A DNA stretch of 64,000 nucleotides from Deltaproteobacteria bacterium IMCC39146 (GCA_030005635.1 JARUHP010000001.1:1-64000); one strand, 5' to 3'; positions 25,440 through 35,445 are shown, counted from the first letter of the stretch. The notes: generated from the letters alone by a model not told the origin. Numbers and translations are program-made.

Positions 25440-27215
25440 ATGCCCCGTAAACGTCTTATATGGCAGATCTACCCGCCTTTCCTGGTGATCATCCTGATCG
25501 CACTGGTAACGATCACCTGGCTCTTCTCCAGAACTCTGGATGATTTCCATCGCGAAGAAGCACGTAGAGGGCTTGAAGCGCAGGCTCAACTGGTCGTCAA
25601 TCAGGCACGAGAGGCCCTCGAGTCGGGCAATATCGGCTCTCTGCAAAGCTTGAGCGTAGCTTTGGGAAAACAATCTGGCACCCGTCTGACTGTTATCCTG
25701 CCGGATGGTCGCGTTGTCGGTGATTCTGAAGAAACCCCTGCCAAAATGGATAATCATGCCAGAAGGCCGGAAATCCGAGAGGCCCTTAGAGGGCATTCCG
25801 GGGCGGCGACCCGCTACAGCTCAACCTTACAACAGGAAATGATGTACGTGGCCCTGCCGGTCAGAAGCAACGAGCAGATTATCGGTTGCGTCCGCACAGC
25901 TTTGCCGATCGCCAGAATTGACAAGGCTCTTGAGACCGTCCTCTTCCATGTTATCAACAGCGGCATTCTGATTGCCCTGATAGCCGCCCTGATCAGCCTC
26001 TGGGTATCACGGCGCATCAGTCGCCCTCTTGTCGAGATGAAACGCGGCGCGGAACGTTTTGCCCGTGGCGAACTGGATCGACGTCTGCCGGTCTACAAAG
26101 GTGAAGAAATGGGCGGACTGGCCGAAGCCATGAATCAGATGGCGGCCCAGCTGAATGATCGACTGCAAACCGTTGTCAGTCAACGTAACGAGCAGGAAGC
26201 AGTCCTTGCCAGCATGATCGAGGGCGTTCTGGCTGTGGATCACCATGAAGGGATCCTGCGTATTAACCAGGCGGCGGCAACCCTGCTTGGGACAAACCCT
26301 GAATTGGCCGTTGGCCGGAGCATTCAGGAGGTTGTGCGTAAACCAGAGCTGCAGAGATTCATCACCGAGTCGCTGCAAAGCCGGACGAGCATCGAAGCTG
26401 ACATGACTCTTTTCTATCAAGGCGAAGAGCGTTGTCTGCAGACTCACGGGACCCCTCTGCGAGGCTCAGACGGACAAACGATCGGCGCCCTGATTGTCGT
26501 CCATGACGTAACCCGACTGCGACGACTTGAGAACCTGCGCCGCGACTTTGTTGCCAATGTCTCCCACGAACTAAGGACACCAATTACAGCTATCAAGGGC
26601 GCAGTAGAAACCCTGTTGGCGGGAGCCAACGAGAATCCGGAAGACAGTCAGAGATTTCTCGAGATCGCCAACCGGCAATCCGACCGTCTCAATGCCATCA
26701 TCGAAGACCTGTTATCCCTCTCACGCCTAGAGCGTGATGCCGAATCGGATGAGATTAGCCGTACGCATGAGAAGCTGCTACCCATTCTGGAATCAGCGCT
26801 TCAATCTTGTGCAAGCATTGCAAAGTCCCGGGAGGTAGAAGTCAACCTGTTCTGTTCAGAGGAGCTGGTGGCAAACGTCAACAGCGCTCTCTTGGAGCAA
26901 GCCGTCATAAATCTGGTCGACAACGCTATCAAATACAGTGCCAGTAGAAAAGTTGTGACCGTTGAGGGTTGGCAGGAGGGCAAGCAAGTCATGCTTAAGG
27001 TTCAGGACCGTGGCCAGGGCATCTCCAAAGAACATCTGCCTCGACTGTTTGAACGTTTCTACCGCGTCGATGCAGCCCGTAGCCGCGACGTCGGTGGTAC
27101 CGGTCTGGGGTTGGCAATCGTCAAGCACATCATTCAGGCCCATGACGGCGAGGTGACAGTACACAGTACACCCGGTAAAGGGACTGTGTTTACGATTAGT
27201 CTGCCAGTTTCGTAG
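25440..27215 (+). CDS. phoR: Phosphate regulon sensor histidine kinase PhoR
   Basis: 591 residues: TM1 (~10-30), a periplasmic sensor region, TM2 near residue 165-185, HAMP (SRRISRPLVEMKRGAERFARGEL), a PAS domain (~250-350), HisKA with FVANVSHELRTPITAIKG near residue 375, and a HATPase with NLVDNAIKYS, DRGQGI and GTGLGLAIVKHI. This is the long PhoR form with an extracytoplasmic domain. It senses phosphate status through the Pst/PhoU complex encoded downstream. Confidence 0.9.
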   Translation: MPRKRLIWQIYPPFLVIILIALVTITWLFSRTLDDFHREEARRGLEAQAQLVVNQAREALESGNIGSLQSLSVALGKQSGTRLTVILPDGRVVGDSEETPAKMDNHARRPEIREALRGHSGAATRYSSTLQQEMMYVALPVRSNEQIIGCVRTALPIARIDKALETVLFHVINSGILIALIAALISLWVSRRISRPLVEMKRGAERFARGELDRRLPVYKGEEMGGLAEAMNQMAAQLNDRLQTVVSQRNEQEAVLASMIEGVLAVDHHEGILRINQAAATLLGTNPELAVGRSIQEVVRKPELQRFITESLQSRTSIEADMTLFYQGEERCLQTHGTPLRGSDGQTIGALIVVHDVTRLRRLENLRRDFVANVSHELRTPITAIKGAVETLLAGANENPEDSQRFLEIANRQSDRLNAIIEDLLSLSRLERDAESDEISRTHEKLLPILESALQSCASIAKSREVEVNLFCSEELVANVNSALLEQAVINLVDNAIKYSASRKVVTVEGWQEGKQVMLKVQDRGQGISKEHLPRLFERFYRVDAARSRDVGGTGLGLAIVKHIIQAHDGEVTVHSTPGKGTVFTISLPVS

Positions 27216-27251
27216 CTATCTCACATAACAACACGAGTAAGTTGAAAAAAT

Positions 27252-27281
27252 GGGCTGCCCTCAACCGGGTGGCCCGTTCTT
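27252..27281 (+). terminator. Possible terminator after phoR
   Basis: GGGCTGCCC pairs with GGGTGGCCC (two mismatches) around TCAACC, followed by GTTCTTATTT. A weak T-run. Confidence 0.4.
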
Positions 27282-27488
27282 ATTTGGCAGAACTTAGTCA
27301 GAGGCCTTCAGAAACGAGCTGTTATAACTTCTCAAATTCAACAATACCAGCATTAGAAGTACTCAGCATTTGACCGAATCCTATTGCCAGCTACAATTCG
27401 TATACGTAGAGAAGAAATAATGTGCGTCGTCATCAAGGCTTTTCATTGATGAGGCACAGGTTAAAGCGACCCAAATAAGGAGCAAATA

Positions 27489-28076
27489 ATGAAAAAAGCA
27501 TCCATAACACTACTGTTAGTCTTGTTAACAGTATTACCATTAATGGCCGCAGATGGCCTGATCAACGTTCAAAGTGATTTCAGCGTGAAGGAAACAACCG
27601 CCAGACTTGAGAACATATTGAAGGACAAGGGAATGACGATATTCAATCAAATAAATCATTCCGACGCGGCTCAAAAAGTCGGTGTAGAACTCCGGAAAAC
27701 ACGACTAATAATATTCGGGAACCCTAAAGTGGGAAGCCCCCTTATGCAATGCCAGCAAAGTGTCGCCATCGACTTACCTCAAAAAGCGATTATTTGGCAA
27801 GATAATACATCTAAGGTATGGATATCTTATAATGATTCCAGATACTTGGGGAGAAGGCATAATATTATTGGTTGCGATGAAGTATTAACCAAAGTTGAAA
27901 AAACATTGTCTGGAATAACAAAAGCCGCAGCAACAAAAGAATATACTGCGACTGAACACTGTGCCTGTCAGGGCACATGCTTCTTTGTTGTTAATGACTG
28001 TCTGCGAAATCGTCTTGGGCAAACGGCACGACCTCAAAAAATTGCAGGAGCAAAAACAGAAAGCCTTCTTCTTTGA
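27489..28076 (+). CDS. Exported DUF302-domain protein with odd C-terminal tail
   Basis: 195 residues with a signal peptide (MKKASITLLLVLLTVL..., cleavage near LMAAD). Residues ~25-150 form a DUF302 domain: VKETTARLENILKDKGMTIFNQINHS, VELRKTRLIIFGNPKVGSPLM and IDLPQKAIIWQD. Related proteins normally end soon after the last helix; this one continues about 45 residues with CACQGTC and further Cys, and its 3' end overlaps the promoter of the next gene. The tail may be a read-through caused by a lost stop codon. The function of the family is not established. AAGGAG precedes the ATG. Confidence 0.72.
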   Translation: MKKASITLLLVLLTVLPLMAADGLINVQSDFSVKETTARLENILKDKGMTIFNQINHSDAAQKVGVELRKTRLIIFGNPKVGSPLMQCQQSVAIDLPQKAIIWQDNTSKVWISYNDSRYLGRRHNIIGCDEVLTKVEKTLSGITKAAATKEYTATEHCACQGTCFFVVNDCLRNRLGQTARPQKIAGAKTESLLL

Positions 28077-28100
28077 CCTCAGTCGATGACTGTGTATACT
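28073..28100 (+). promoter_or_regulatory. Sigma-70 promoter
   Basis: TTGACC, 16-bp spacer ending TGTG, TATACT, about 98 bp before the ATG at 28198. It overlaps the end of the DUF302 ORF. Confidence 0.55.
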
Positions 28101-28197
28101 TTGCAGAGCCTTAATTATATCCACATAAAAATGTCGACAAAAAGCTTTCACTAACGTCAACAAACACAGAGATTTTCCACAAATCATGGAGGGACGA

Positions 28198-28698
28198 ATG
28201 ATGAAGAAATTGGTACTTGTATTGTTAAGCTGTTTTATCGCCACGGGGGCTTTTGCAGAGACCAAAGGCTTCCAATTGAGCTTAATCCCTGATGTAGCCA
28301 TTCAGGCCAAAACGACTCACATCAAAGGCGTCTCACTTAGCATTTGGGGAGAAAATCCACAAACAGCTTTGGCGCTAGGGGTCGTCAACGGGTCGACAGG
28401 CGACAGTTCAGGAATTTCTCTCGGCTTATTGGCGAACTATGCAGAGAGTTATGAAGGGGCACAGATTGCCTGGATCGCAAATTACGCTGAGGTGAAGTTC
28501 ACTGGTTTGCAATGGGCGGCGTTCAACTATGCGGAGAGATTAAATGGTCTCCAGCTTGGGTTTATAAATTTTGCAGCTACCACGGATAAAGGCGTTCAAG
28601 TCGGCTTGCTCAACTTCATGAGAAGCACACAAACATGGTTCACCAATTTTCCTGATGAGCTTGCACCCGCTATGGTCTTTGTCAACTGGCGCTTCTAG
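28198..28698 (+). CDS. Secreted repeat protein (LA_2272-like surface repeat)
   Basis: 166 residues with a signal peptide (MMKKLVLVLLSCFIATGAFA) and a body of loose repeats of about 20 residues built on GLxxNYAExxxGxQxAxxNYA. Visible units are ISLGLLANYAESYEGAQIAW, IANYAEVKFTGLQWAAF and NYAERLNGLQLGFINFA. These resemble surface repeat families annotated from Leptospira and Bacteroidetes. An exported beta-helical or outer-membrane role is likely; no enzyme motif is seen. GGAGGG lies five bases before the start, which excludes the upstream ATG at 28186. Confidence 0.6.
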   Translation: MMKKLVLVLLSCFIATGAFAETKGFQLSLIPDVAIQAKTTHIKGVSLSIWGENPQTALALGVVNGSTGDSSGISLGLLANYAESYEGAQIAWIANYAEVKFTGLQWAAFNYAERLNGLQLGFINFAATTDKGVQVGLLNFMRSTQTWFTNFPDELAPAMVFVNWRF

Positions 28699-28770
28699 TC
28701 CTCGGTGGTCTTAAGCTTTCCTGAGGTAGACCTTCATAAAATGGGGTCTTAATAGTCATTATCTATATTT

Positions 28771-28804
28771 GAAAGCCCTCAATCTTCGGATCGGGGGCTT
28801 TCTT
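28771..28804 (+). terminator. Terminator after the surface-repeat gene
   Basis: GAAAGCCCTC pairs with GGGGGCTTTC around about a dozen bases. Confidence 0.65.
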
Positions 28805-28914
28805 ACATTGCACGATCACCACTAACGTCGGAAAGCTTCTGGAGTTGATTATTACAAATCCCCTCGCAACTCATTGCTGAAGCACCTGAGGATTTATTGG
28901 GCACACATTACAAC

Positions 28915-28954
28915 AAATATGGCCGCCGGGAGGATTTTCCCAGCGGCCATATTT
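28915..28954. other. Perfect 12-bp-arm stem-loop upstream of pstS
   Basis: AAATATGGCCGC pairs perfectly with GCGGCCATATTT around 16 bases. It lies directly before the Pho-box repeats and has T-rich ends on both strands, so it may insulate the pst promoter from upstream transcription. Confidence 0.6.
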
Positions 28955-28991
28955 AACTCACTTCTCACTGTCCGCTAACCATCCGCTAACA
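28953..28991 (+). promoter_or_regulatory. Extended PhoB-box-like array before pstS
   Basis: Four units at an exact 11-bp period: TTAACT (28953), CTCACT (28964), CTAACC (28975), CTAACA (28986). The last two match the pairs before phoB and the Na/Pi transporter. Confidence 0.7.
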
Positions 28992-29048
28992 GTTTCACGT
29001 CAAACTCGTGTTCAAATGAACGAGAAAACAATTAAGGAGATAAGTCCA

Positions 29049-30104
29049 ATGGACGCAAAAAGCAACAAACTGTTTCGTACCATCTTGATCACCCTGACCG
29101 CCCTGATCTTAAGTTCCGGCCCTGCTCTCGCCGCAGCCACTATCAACGGCGCCGGCGCAACCTTCCCCTATCCGGTTTACGGACAGTGGGCCTGGCAATA
29201 CAACAAAGAGACTGGGGTCAAGCTGAACTACCAGTCAATCGGGTCAGGTGGCGGCATTCGTCAGATCAAGGCCAAGACCGTCGATTTCGGGGCTTCCGAC
29301 GCACCATTAAAAGCGGCTGAGTTGGACGAAGCCGGGCTGTTGCAATTCCCCATGATCATGGGTGGCGTGGTTCCGGTTATTAATGTTCCAGGTATTGAAG
29401 ATGGTGCCCTAAAGCTCTCCGGAACAACCCTGGCCAACATCTTTCTGGGCAAGATTAGCACCTGGAATGATGCAGCGATTGCCAAGGAGAATCCGGGCCT
29501 GGCTCTTCCTGAAACTGCAATTACTGTCGTCTATCGAGCTGATGGCTCCGGCACAACCTGGATCTTCACCAACTACTTGAGTAAAGTTTCGCCGACATGG
29601 AAAGACTCGATTGGCAACGCTAAGGCTGTGAAGTGGCCTGCCGGAGTTGGTGGTAAGGGCAACGAAGGCGTAGCGTCTTACGTGCAGCGCATCAAGGGTT
29701 CGATTGGTTACGTCGAATATGCCTACGCCTTACAGAACAAGCTGAATTACAGCCTGTTGCAAAACCAGGCCGGCAATTACGTCGCCCCAACCAGCGCAGC
29801 CTTCCAGGCTGCGGCGGCCAATGCCGACTGGGCGAATGCCGAGGGTTTCTACCTGGTTCTGACAGATCAGCCAGGCGCTGAGAGCTGGCCGATCACCGGA
29901 GCTTCGTTCATCCTGGTCCACAAGGAGCAGGCTAAGGCCGCAACCGCCAAAGAGGTTTTGACCTTCTTTGACTGGTGCTATCGCAACGGAGCCAGCACGG
30001 CAGAAAAACTCGATTATGTGCCGATGCCGGAAGCTGTCGTCAGCCTGGTTGAGAAAACTTGGATGGAACAGATTAAATCAGCAGGCAAGCCGGTTTGGCC
30101 TTAA
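29049..30104 (+). CDS. pstS: Phosphate ABC transporter substrate-binding protein PstS
   Basis: About 351 residues from the ATG at 29049, chosen for AAGGAG nine bases upstream and a compact signal peptide ending near PALAA. The mature protein begins TINGAGATFPYPVY and has SIGSGGGIRQIKAKTVDFGASDAPL and YRADGSGTTWIFTNYL, the phosphate-contacting segments of PstS. It captures periplasmic phosphate for PstCAB. It is the first gene of pstSCAB-phoU under the Pho-box array. Confidence 0.95.
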   Translation: MDAKSNKLFRTILITLTALILSSGPALAAATINGAGATFPYPVYGQWAWQYNKETGVKLNYQSIGSGGGIRQIKAKTVDFGASDAPLKAAELDEAGLLQFPMIMGGVVPVINVPGIEDGALKLSGTTLANIFLGKISTWNDAAIAKENPGLALPETAITVVYRADGSGTTWIFTNYLSKVSPTWKDSIGNAKAVKWPAGVGGKGNEGVASYVQRIKGSIGYVEYAYALQNKLNYSLLQNQAGNYVAPTSAAFQAAAANADWANAEGFYLVLTDQPGAESWPITGASFILVHKEQAKAATAKEVLTFFDWCYRNGASTAEKLDYVPMPEAVVSLVEKTWMEQIKSAGKPVWP

Positions 30105-30169
30105 ATTCCGGGACGCGTTTCGTGGGACGAGAGACGCGGCAATCAAAGTCGAAAAATTAGAGTCATTCT

Positions 30170-31099
30170 ATGCAAACTAAAACCCATATCAATCTTGACC
30201 CGGCATTCCGTTGGCTGACACTAGCCAGCGGTCTAGCCGTTTTGTTGCTGGTTGGCAGTATCCTCTACACCCTGGTGATGGGAGCCATGCCGGCGCTCAA
30301 ACATTTCGGCTTCGGCTTCCTGACTTCACAGGAGTGGAATCCCGCGTTCATGGAGTTCGGCGCACTGAGCAGCGTTTATGGCACTTTGATTTCGACCGCC
30401 ATCGGCATGTTGATCGCCGTGCCCTTAAGCCTGGTGATCGCTCTCTTCCTGGTGGAGATTGCCCCACCGGCAGTGCGCCGTATTGTGGGCGGTGCCATCG
30501 AGTTACTGGCCGCCATCCCAAGCATTATTTTCGGCATGTGGGGCCTGTTCGTGTTTGCTCCGTTTATGGCTGATTATATACAACCGTGGCTGGCTAGCAT
30601 CGCCCCCGGATTCCCTCTCTTCCAGGGCCCCCCCATGGGTATTGGCATGCTCTCAGCCGGCATCATCCTCGCCCTGATGGTGCTGCCGTTCATCACCTCG
30701 GTGACCCGCGACGTCTTCCAGATGGTCCCTGCAGTGGTTAAGGAGTCAGCCTACGGTATGGGCAGCACGACCTGGGAAGTGACCCGCAAGGTGACCATCC
30801 CTTACGGCATCCAGGGCGTGGTCGGCGCCTGCTTCCTCGGCCTCGGTCGCGCCATCGGTGAAACCATGGCGGTGACCTTCGTCATCGGCAACCGGCACGA
30901 GATCTCAGCCTCGCTATTTGCCGCCGGCAACAGTATCGCCTCGACCCTGGCCAACGAATTTACCGAGGCCTCCGACGACCTTTACCTCGCCGCCTTGATC
31001 GAACTCGGCCTGGTTCTGTTTGGCGTCACCCTGATCTTGCAGTGGGCCGCCCGCTGGTGGCTGCGCCGCACCGCGCGCAAGATGGGAGCCGTAAGATGA
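30170..31099 (+). CDS. pstC: Phosphate ABC transporter permease PstC
   Basis: 309 residues with about six TM helices. The cytoplasmic EAA-type loop is KESAYGMGSTTWEVTRKVTIPYGIQGV near residue 190-216, followed by GLGRAIGETMAVTFVIGN. The stop overlaps the pstA start (ATGA). Confidence 0.93.
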   Translation: MQTKTHINLDPAFRWLTLASGLAVLLLVGSILYTLVMGAMPALKHFGFGFLTSQEWNPAFMEFGALSSVYGTLISTAIGMLIAVPLSLVIALFLVEIAPPAVRRIVGGAIELLAAIPSIIFGMWGLFVFAPFMADYIQPWLASIAPGFPLFQGPPMGIGMLSAGIILALMVLPFITSVTRDVFQMVPAVVKESAYGMGSTTWEVTRKVTIPYGIQGVVGACFLGLGRAIGETMAVTFVIGNRHEISASLFAAGNSIASTLANEFTEASDDLYLAALIELGLVLFGVTLILQWAARWWLRRTARKMGAVR

Positions 31100-31941
31100 A
31101 ACATCGCAGCTTGAAATATCGTCGTGGCGTCGACATGGGGATTCGCCTGATCAGCAGTCTGGCGGCCCTGTTCGGCATGGCCATGCTCGGCTGGATCCTC
31201 AGCATCGTTATTCTCAAGGGAATGCCAGCCATCAACTGGGAGTTTTTCACCGAGTTGCCGGCACCGCCGGGGATGCCGGGTGGCGGGCTGGCCAACGCAA
31301 TCCTCGGCACCCTGCTGATTACCTTGTTAGCCGTTCTAATGGGTGTCCCGATCGGCCTTGCCGCAGGCGTCTGGCTGGCGGAATTCGGTCAACAGTCGAA
31401 AACGGCTGAAGCCATCCGCTTTGCGGCTAACTTGCTGATGGGCACACCGTCGATCATTATTGGCGTCTTCGTTTACGTAGTAATAGTCATGACGACGGGG
31501 CATTTCTCGGGAATTTCAGGCGCCGTAGCTCTGGCAATTATCATGTTGCCGGTGGTCGCACGCACCGCAGAAGACATGCTGGCCTTAGTACCGAGCGCTC
31601 TGCGCGAAGCTGCCCTGGCCCTCGGCGTGCCTCGCTGGAAAGCGACGTTGGGGATTGTTTTCCGCTCAGCAAAGACGGGTCTTTTAACTGGCATTTTGCT
31701 TGCCGTTGCCCGGGTCAGTGGCGAAACCGCGCCTCTCCTCTTCACGTCCCTAAACAGTCCATATTGGCCCGAGTCTTTCAAAGAGCCGACTGCGAATTTG
31801 ACCGTCACAATCTTTAACTACGCCATGTCCCCATACGAAGATTGGCAAACCTTAGCCTGGGGGGCTTCTCTACTTATTGCGGGCAGCGTTCTTGGCACGA
31901 CCGTTATTAGCCGGGGATTTCTCTGGTACAGGAGTAAATAA
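31096..31941 (+). CDS. pstA: Phosphate ABC transporter permease PstA
   Basis: 281 residues from the ATG at 31096, which overlaps the pstC TGA and has GGGAG just upstream; the longer in-frame ORF from 31042 would overlap pstC by 57 bases. EAA loop [26 protein letters not shown] near residue 172, then [18 protein letters not shown]. Confidence 0.93.
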   Translation: MKHRSLKYRRGVDMGIRLISSLAALFGMAMLGWILSIVILKGMPAINWEFFTELPAPPGMPGGGLANAILGTLLITLLAVLMGVPIGLAAGVWLAEFGQQSKTAEAIRFAANLLMGTPSIIIGVFVYVVIVMTTGHFSGISGAVALAIIMLPVVARTAEDMLALVPSALREAALALGVPRWKATLGIVFRSAKTGLLTGILLAVARVSGETAPLLFTSLNSPYWPESFKEPTANLTVTIFNYAMSPYEDWQTLAWGASLLIAGSVLGTTVISRGFLWYRSK

Positions 31942-31943
31942 TT

Positions 31944-32792
31944 ATGATTCAGACTGCAACCGCAGAATATCAGGATCAACGCCTGAAGCGACCCTTTGCA
32001 TTGCATGCAACGAAGATCGAACCCTTGGCACAGGAAACTCAGATCAAAATCGCGACCCGGGGTCTTAACTTCTATTACGACGATCAGCAGGCCCTCTTTG
32101 ACAACAACCTTGAGATCGCCGCCAACCAGGTGACTGCGATCATCGGCCCTTCAGGGTGTGGCAAGTCAACTCACCTGCGTACTTACAACCGGATCTTTGA
32201 GCTTTACCGCGGCCAACGAGTCAGTGGCGAAGTTCTTCTTGACGGTCAGAATGTTCTCGACAGCAGCTGCGACGTTCTGGAATTACGCCGCAAGGTCGGC
32301 ATGATCTTTCAGAAGCCGACGCCCTTCCCGATGAGCGTCTTCGACAACATCGCGTATGGCCTCAAGCAGCACTACCACATCAACCGCAGCGAGCTGCGTG
32401 ACCGGGTCGAGAAAGCTCTGCAGCAGGCCGCGCTCTGGGATGACGTTAAAGACAAACTGAATCAGCCCGGCACAGCACTCTCCGGTGGTCAGCAGCAACG
32501 TCTCTGCATCGCCCGGGCGATCGCCGTGGAGCCGGAAATCCTGTTGATGGACGAACCGACCTCAGCGATTGATCCTGTAGCCACGGCACGCATTGAAGAG
32601 CTGGTCGACACCCTGAAAGAGCATTACACCATCGTCATCGTCACCCACAATATGCAGCAGGCTGCCCGCATCTCTGACTACACGGCCTTTTTCTACAAAG
32701 GGGAGATTATCGAGTTCGGTGCCACCGACAAGATTTTCACCAACCCTGACAATACCAAGACCCAGGATTACATCACCGGGCGGTTTGGTTGA
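31944..32792 (+). CDS. pstB: Phosphate ABC transporter ATPase PstB
   Basis: 282 residues. Walker [10 protein letters not shown] near residue 69, signature LSGGQQQR, Walker [14 protein letters not shown], switch His in [10 protein letters not shown]. An N-terminal extension of about 30 residues precedes the ABC domain. AGGAG lies nine bases before the ATG. Confidence 0.95.
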   Translation: MIQTATAEYQDQRLKRPFALHATKIEPLAQETQIKIATRGLNFYYDDQQALFDNNLEIAANQVTAIIGPSGCGKSTHLRTYNRIFELYRGQRVSGEVLLDGQNVLDSSCDVLELRRKVGMIFQKPTPFPMSVFDNIAYGLKQHYHINRSELRDRVEKALQQAALWDDVKDKLNQPGTALSGGQQQRLCIARAIAVEPEILLMDEPTSAIDPVATARIEELVDTLKEHYTIVIVTHNMQQAARISDYTAFFYKGEIIEFGATDKIFTNPDNTKTQDYITGRFG

Positions 32793-32803
32793 GGAGTTAA
32801 ACC

Positions 32804-33460
32804 ATGACAAGTTTATTGCATAAAGAGCTGGGACAGCTTGAAAAACAGCTCCTTACTCTGACCGCAGTCGTCGAAGAGAGCGTTCAGCAGGCCATCAAGG
32901 CTCTGTCTGGTCACAACCGTGAACTGGCGCAGAAGGTCATCGACAACGATGACCACATCAATCGTCTCGAGGTCGACCTTGAAGAAGAGTGTCTCAAGGT
33001 TCTCGCCCTTCACCAGCCGGTCGCGAACGACCTGCGCATGATCGTTGCGGTTCTAAAGATCAACAATGACCTGGAACGCATAGCAGACCAGGCTGCCAAC
33101 ATCTGTGAACGCGCCCTGGCAATCAGTGAGTGTCCAAAGATGATCTGCCCCCTCGAACTTGACAAGATGGGGGAAAAAGTGATCGACATGTTGGAAAAAG
33201 CCCTCGATTCACTGGTTAACGCTGACTTGGAAATGGCTCGCAATGTCCTTGAACTAGACGATGAAGTCGACGCTATTCACAGCGGTAACTACAAGTCATT
33301 CAAAGACTATGTTCGCCACCATCCGGATTCGGTGGATATTGTCCTCAGCTACCTGACCGTCTCCCGCCACCTTGAGCGAGTTGCCGACCTGGCAACCAAC
33401 ATCGCCGAGGATGTCATCTACTTAAACGAAGGGACCATCGTGCGGCATACGATTGCCTGA
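32804..33460 (+). CDS. phoU: Phosphate signalling protein PhoU
   Basis: 218 residues in two three-helix repeats, each with the metal-binding E/D-x3-D pattern (VIDNDDHINRLEVDLEEECLKVL near residue 46; VLELDDEVDAIHSGNYKS near residue 147). PhoU links Pst transport to PhoR inhibition. GAGGAG precedes the start. Last gene of the operon. Confidence 0.95.
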   Translation: MTSLLHKELGQLEKQLLTLTAVVEESVQQAIKALSGHNRELAQKVIDNDDHINRLEVDLEEECLKVLALHQPVANDLRMIVAVLKINNDLERIADQAANICERALAISECPKMICPLELDKMGEKVIDMLEKALDSLVNADLEMARNVLELDDEVDAIHSGNYKSFKDYVRHHPDSVDIVLSYLTVSRHLERVADLATNIAEDVIYLNEGTIVRHTIA

Positions 33461-33493
33461 CGGAAAAAACAGTTGGACATCTCTTTGTGGAAC

Positions 33494-33531
33494 GGAAAAG
33501 GCCCGGCACATAAACGTGTAGGGCCCTTTCT
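33494..33531 (+). terminator. Terminator after phoU
   Basis: AAAGGCCC...CAC pairs with GTG..GGGCCCTTT with a short T-rich tail. Confidence 0.65.
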
Positions 33532-33678
33532 GCTAAAAAATCTTATCTGGTTATCTACTTCACTCCAGTCGTTATTGTCAGGATTAATGATCTCTTTACC
33601 ACCCGTTCGTTTCTCTGTGGTGAAAGGTTTTCTTTGAATGACCCTCACTTGAGCGAAGGAGGTTACCACAAAATTTTA

Positions 33679-35445
33679 TTACAGGCCTTGTCTTGGCCCT
33701 CGGTAAGAACGTTTAAATGGTTGGAGAATTGCGTCACCGCAGAAAGACAGAACCGTACGCAGAATTGCCAACCATCGGAAATTCGTCGGATGATTTCTCC
33801 AGAACAGCTCTCTCTTGTCACACACCGTAGAAACGCTAAAGTCATGGATCTCACCAAGGAGCATGTCTCGTTCGGTCGGCTTCAGCACAGTTTGATCAGC
33901 GTTCACCTGCCTGAGTCGATCTTTGAGCCCACGGGCCCGATTAATTCGTTCCGCAACCTCTTGACCGCGGCCGTTCTCAATCCGGCCGTATTTCAACTTT
34001 AAGCGGTTCAAGGCTTCAGCAGCATCATAGGTCACATCAACCAGTTCTTCACGCGACATCCAGGGCGTCTCATAATTCAAAATCTGTTCCCAGGAAGGCT
34101 GAACCAGAAGCTGACGATGTTCCTCAAGTGTTCGTGCGAACAAGGTATAGCCGTAACGCTCAGGCTCTTCAAAGCACCTGCTGCCCGGATCGACAAAAGG
34201 CCCCATCGGCGAAATGAAGCAAGATAACCGCGTGTCCGACGTCTGGAAAAGTTTTTCACAATAGTCGATGCTTTCCAGCACCGAAGCTCTTGTCTGTCGA
34301 GACAGCCCGACCATGAAGAACACATCAATGCGGTGGCAGCGCAACCACAAAGCTTCCCTGATAACAGCTTCCATTTCACTGTTTTTATAGAAAGCCTTTT
34401 CGTCCTGAACCCTGCGAATCTGCTCATCGTGGCTTTCCGGTGAAAGCTCCAGGCTCCAGTTGGCAACATGACCATCGATCGCTTGCAGATAACGGAGGGG
34501 CGGCATACCGAATACCTCAAAGACGATCTCATTTTTCACACGAGCAGACTTGAGACCTTTTAGAACTTGTAGAACATGCTCTTCTCCTGCCTGATACAGA
34601 TCACCAACCAGAAAAACCGGCCCTTTCGAAAAACGGCTTATATCAACAATGTTTTTAACCAGGTTCTGCGGGCTGCGAAAGGTCGGGGCATGCCTTACAT
34701 TGATCAGCTCATTCGCTTGATGGGAGCCACCGCAGGTTGCGCACTCGTGGGCACAACCCTTGACGGTGAAGACCGCCGTAATCGGATTCTGCCACCAGCC
34801 GTTAAAAGGCAGGACACTCTGCAGATCTCGATAACGCAGCACCATCTTCATGATGCGTTCCGGATTCAGGTCGGCATAATCGGCTGTTACCGGCAGAGGG
34901 CCCGGCGGATTGATCCGCACCTTGCCGGCAGATTTCCACGTCAGATTGGCTACCTCGTCCAGTGTCTGGCCGGAACTTAACCGCGTCAACAAATTAAACA
35001 ATTGCGGCTCTATGGTATCTCCCCTAAGGACATAGTCGACTTGGGCAAGCTCAATAAGCTCGCGATGAAAATAAGTTGCTGAAAGCCCGCCAAAGATCAC
35101 CGGCACATGCGGATGGCACTCTTTGGCCAGCTTGGCGATCTCGATCGAACCATGAGCATGGGGCAACCAGTGCAGATCGATAGCGATCACCCGTGGCTTG
35201 AGGCGGGACAGGAAGCGGGCAACATCAAACCCTGGGTCATTCATCATTCGCAAGGCGAGGTTGACGATTCTCACCTTGAGACCGTGCGACTCAAGGTAAT
35301 CGGTCATGGTCAGAAAACCGAGGGGGTACATTTCAAACACGGGAGAGGAAGGGATCAGGTCGCTGATGGGACCATACATGATGGTTTTGTGCCTGAAGTC
35401 ATAAACGCTAGGTGGATGCAGCAGGAGCAAATCAATGGCAGACAT
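33679..35445 (-). CDS. B12-binding-domain radical SAM protein
   Basis: About 588 residues from the ATG at 35445 (MSAIDLLLLHPPS), preceded by GAGGGTGAT; the frame extends to 35499 without a good ribosome binding site. The N-terminal ~150 residues look like a cobalamin-binding Rossmann domain (PRVIAIDLHWLPHAHG, PVIFGGLSATYF). The radical SAM cluster site is GCAHECATCGG near residue 240 (Cx3Cx2C). Similar proteins of unknown reaction exist in anaerobes and archaea (the Ta0216-type family is my best guess). It is a single gene converging on phoU. The substrate is unknown. Confidence 0.8.
   Translation of the reverse strand: MSAIDLLLLHPPSVYDFRHKTIMYGPISDLIPSSPVFEMYPLGFLTMTDYLESHGLKVRIVNLALRMMNDPGFDVARFLSRLKPRVIAIDLHWLPHAHGSIEIAKLAKECHPHVPVIFGGLSATYFHRELIELAQVDYVLRGDTIEPQLFNLLTRLSSGQTLDEVANLTWKSAGKVRINPPGPLPVTADYADLNPERIMKMVLRYRDLQSVLPFNGWWQNPITAVFTVKGCAHECATCGGSHQANELINVRHAPTFRSPQNLVKNIVDISRFSKGPVFLVGDLYQAGEEHVLQVLKGLKSARVKNEIVFEVFGMPPLRYLQAIDGHVANWSLELSPESHDEQIRRVQDEKAFYKNSEMEAVIREALWLRCHRIDVFFMVGLSRQTRASVLESIDYCEKLFQTSDTRLSCFISPMGPFVDPGSRCFEEPERYGYTLFARTLEEHRQLLVQPSWEQILNYETPWMSREELVDVTYDAAEALNRLKLKYGRIENGRGQEVAERINRARGLKDRLRQVNADQTVLKPTERDMLLGEIHDFSVSTVCDKRELFWRNHPTNFRWLAILRTVLSFCGDAILQPFKRSYRGPRQGL

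Noticed and set aside
33634-34002. 122-codon plus-strand ORF after phoU
   Set aside because: Antisense to the radical SAM gene and downstream of the phoU terminator.
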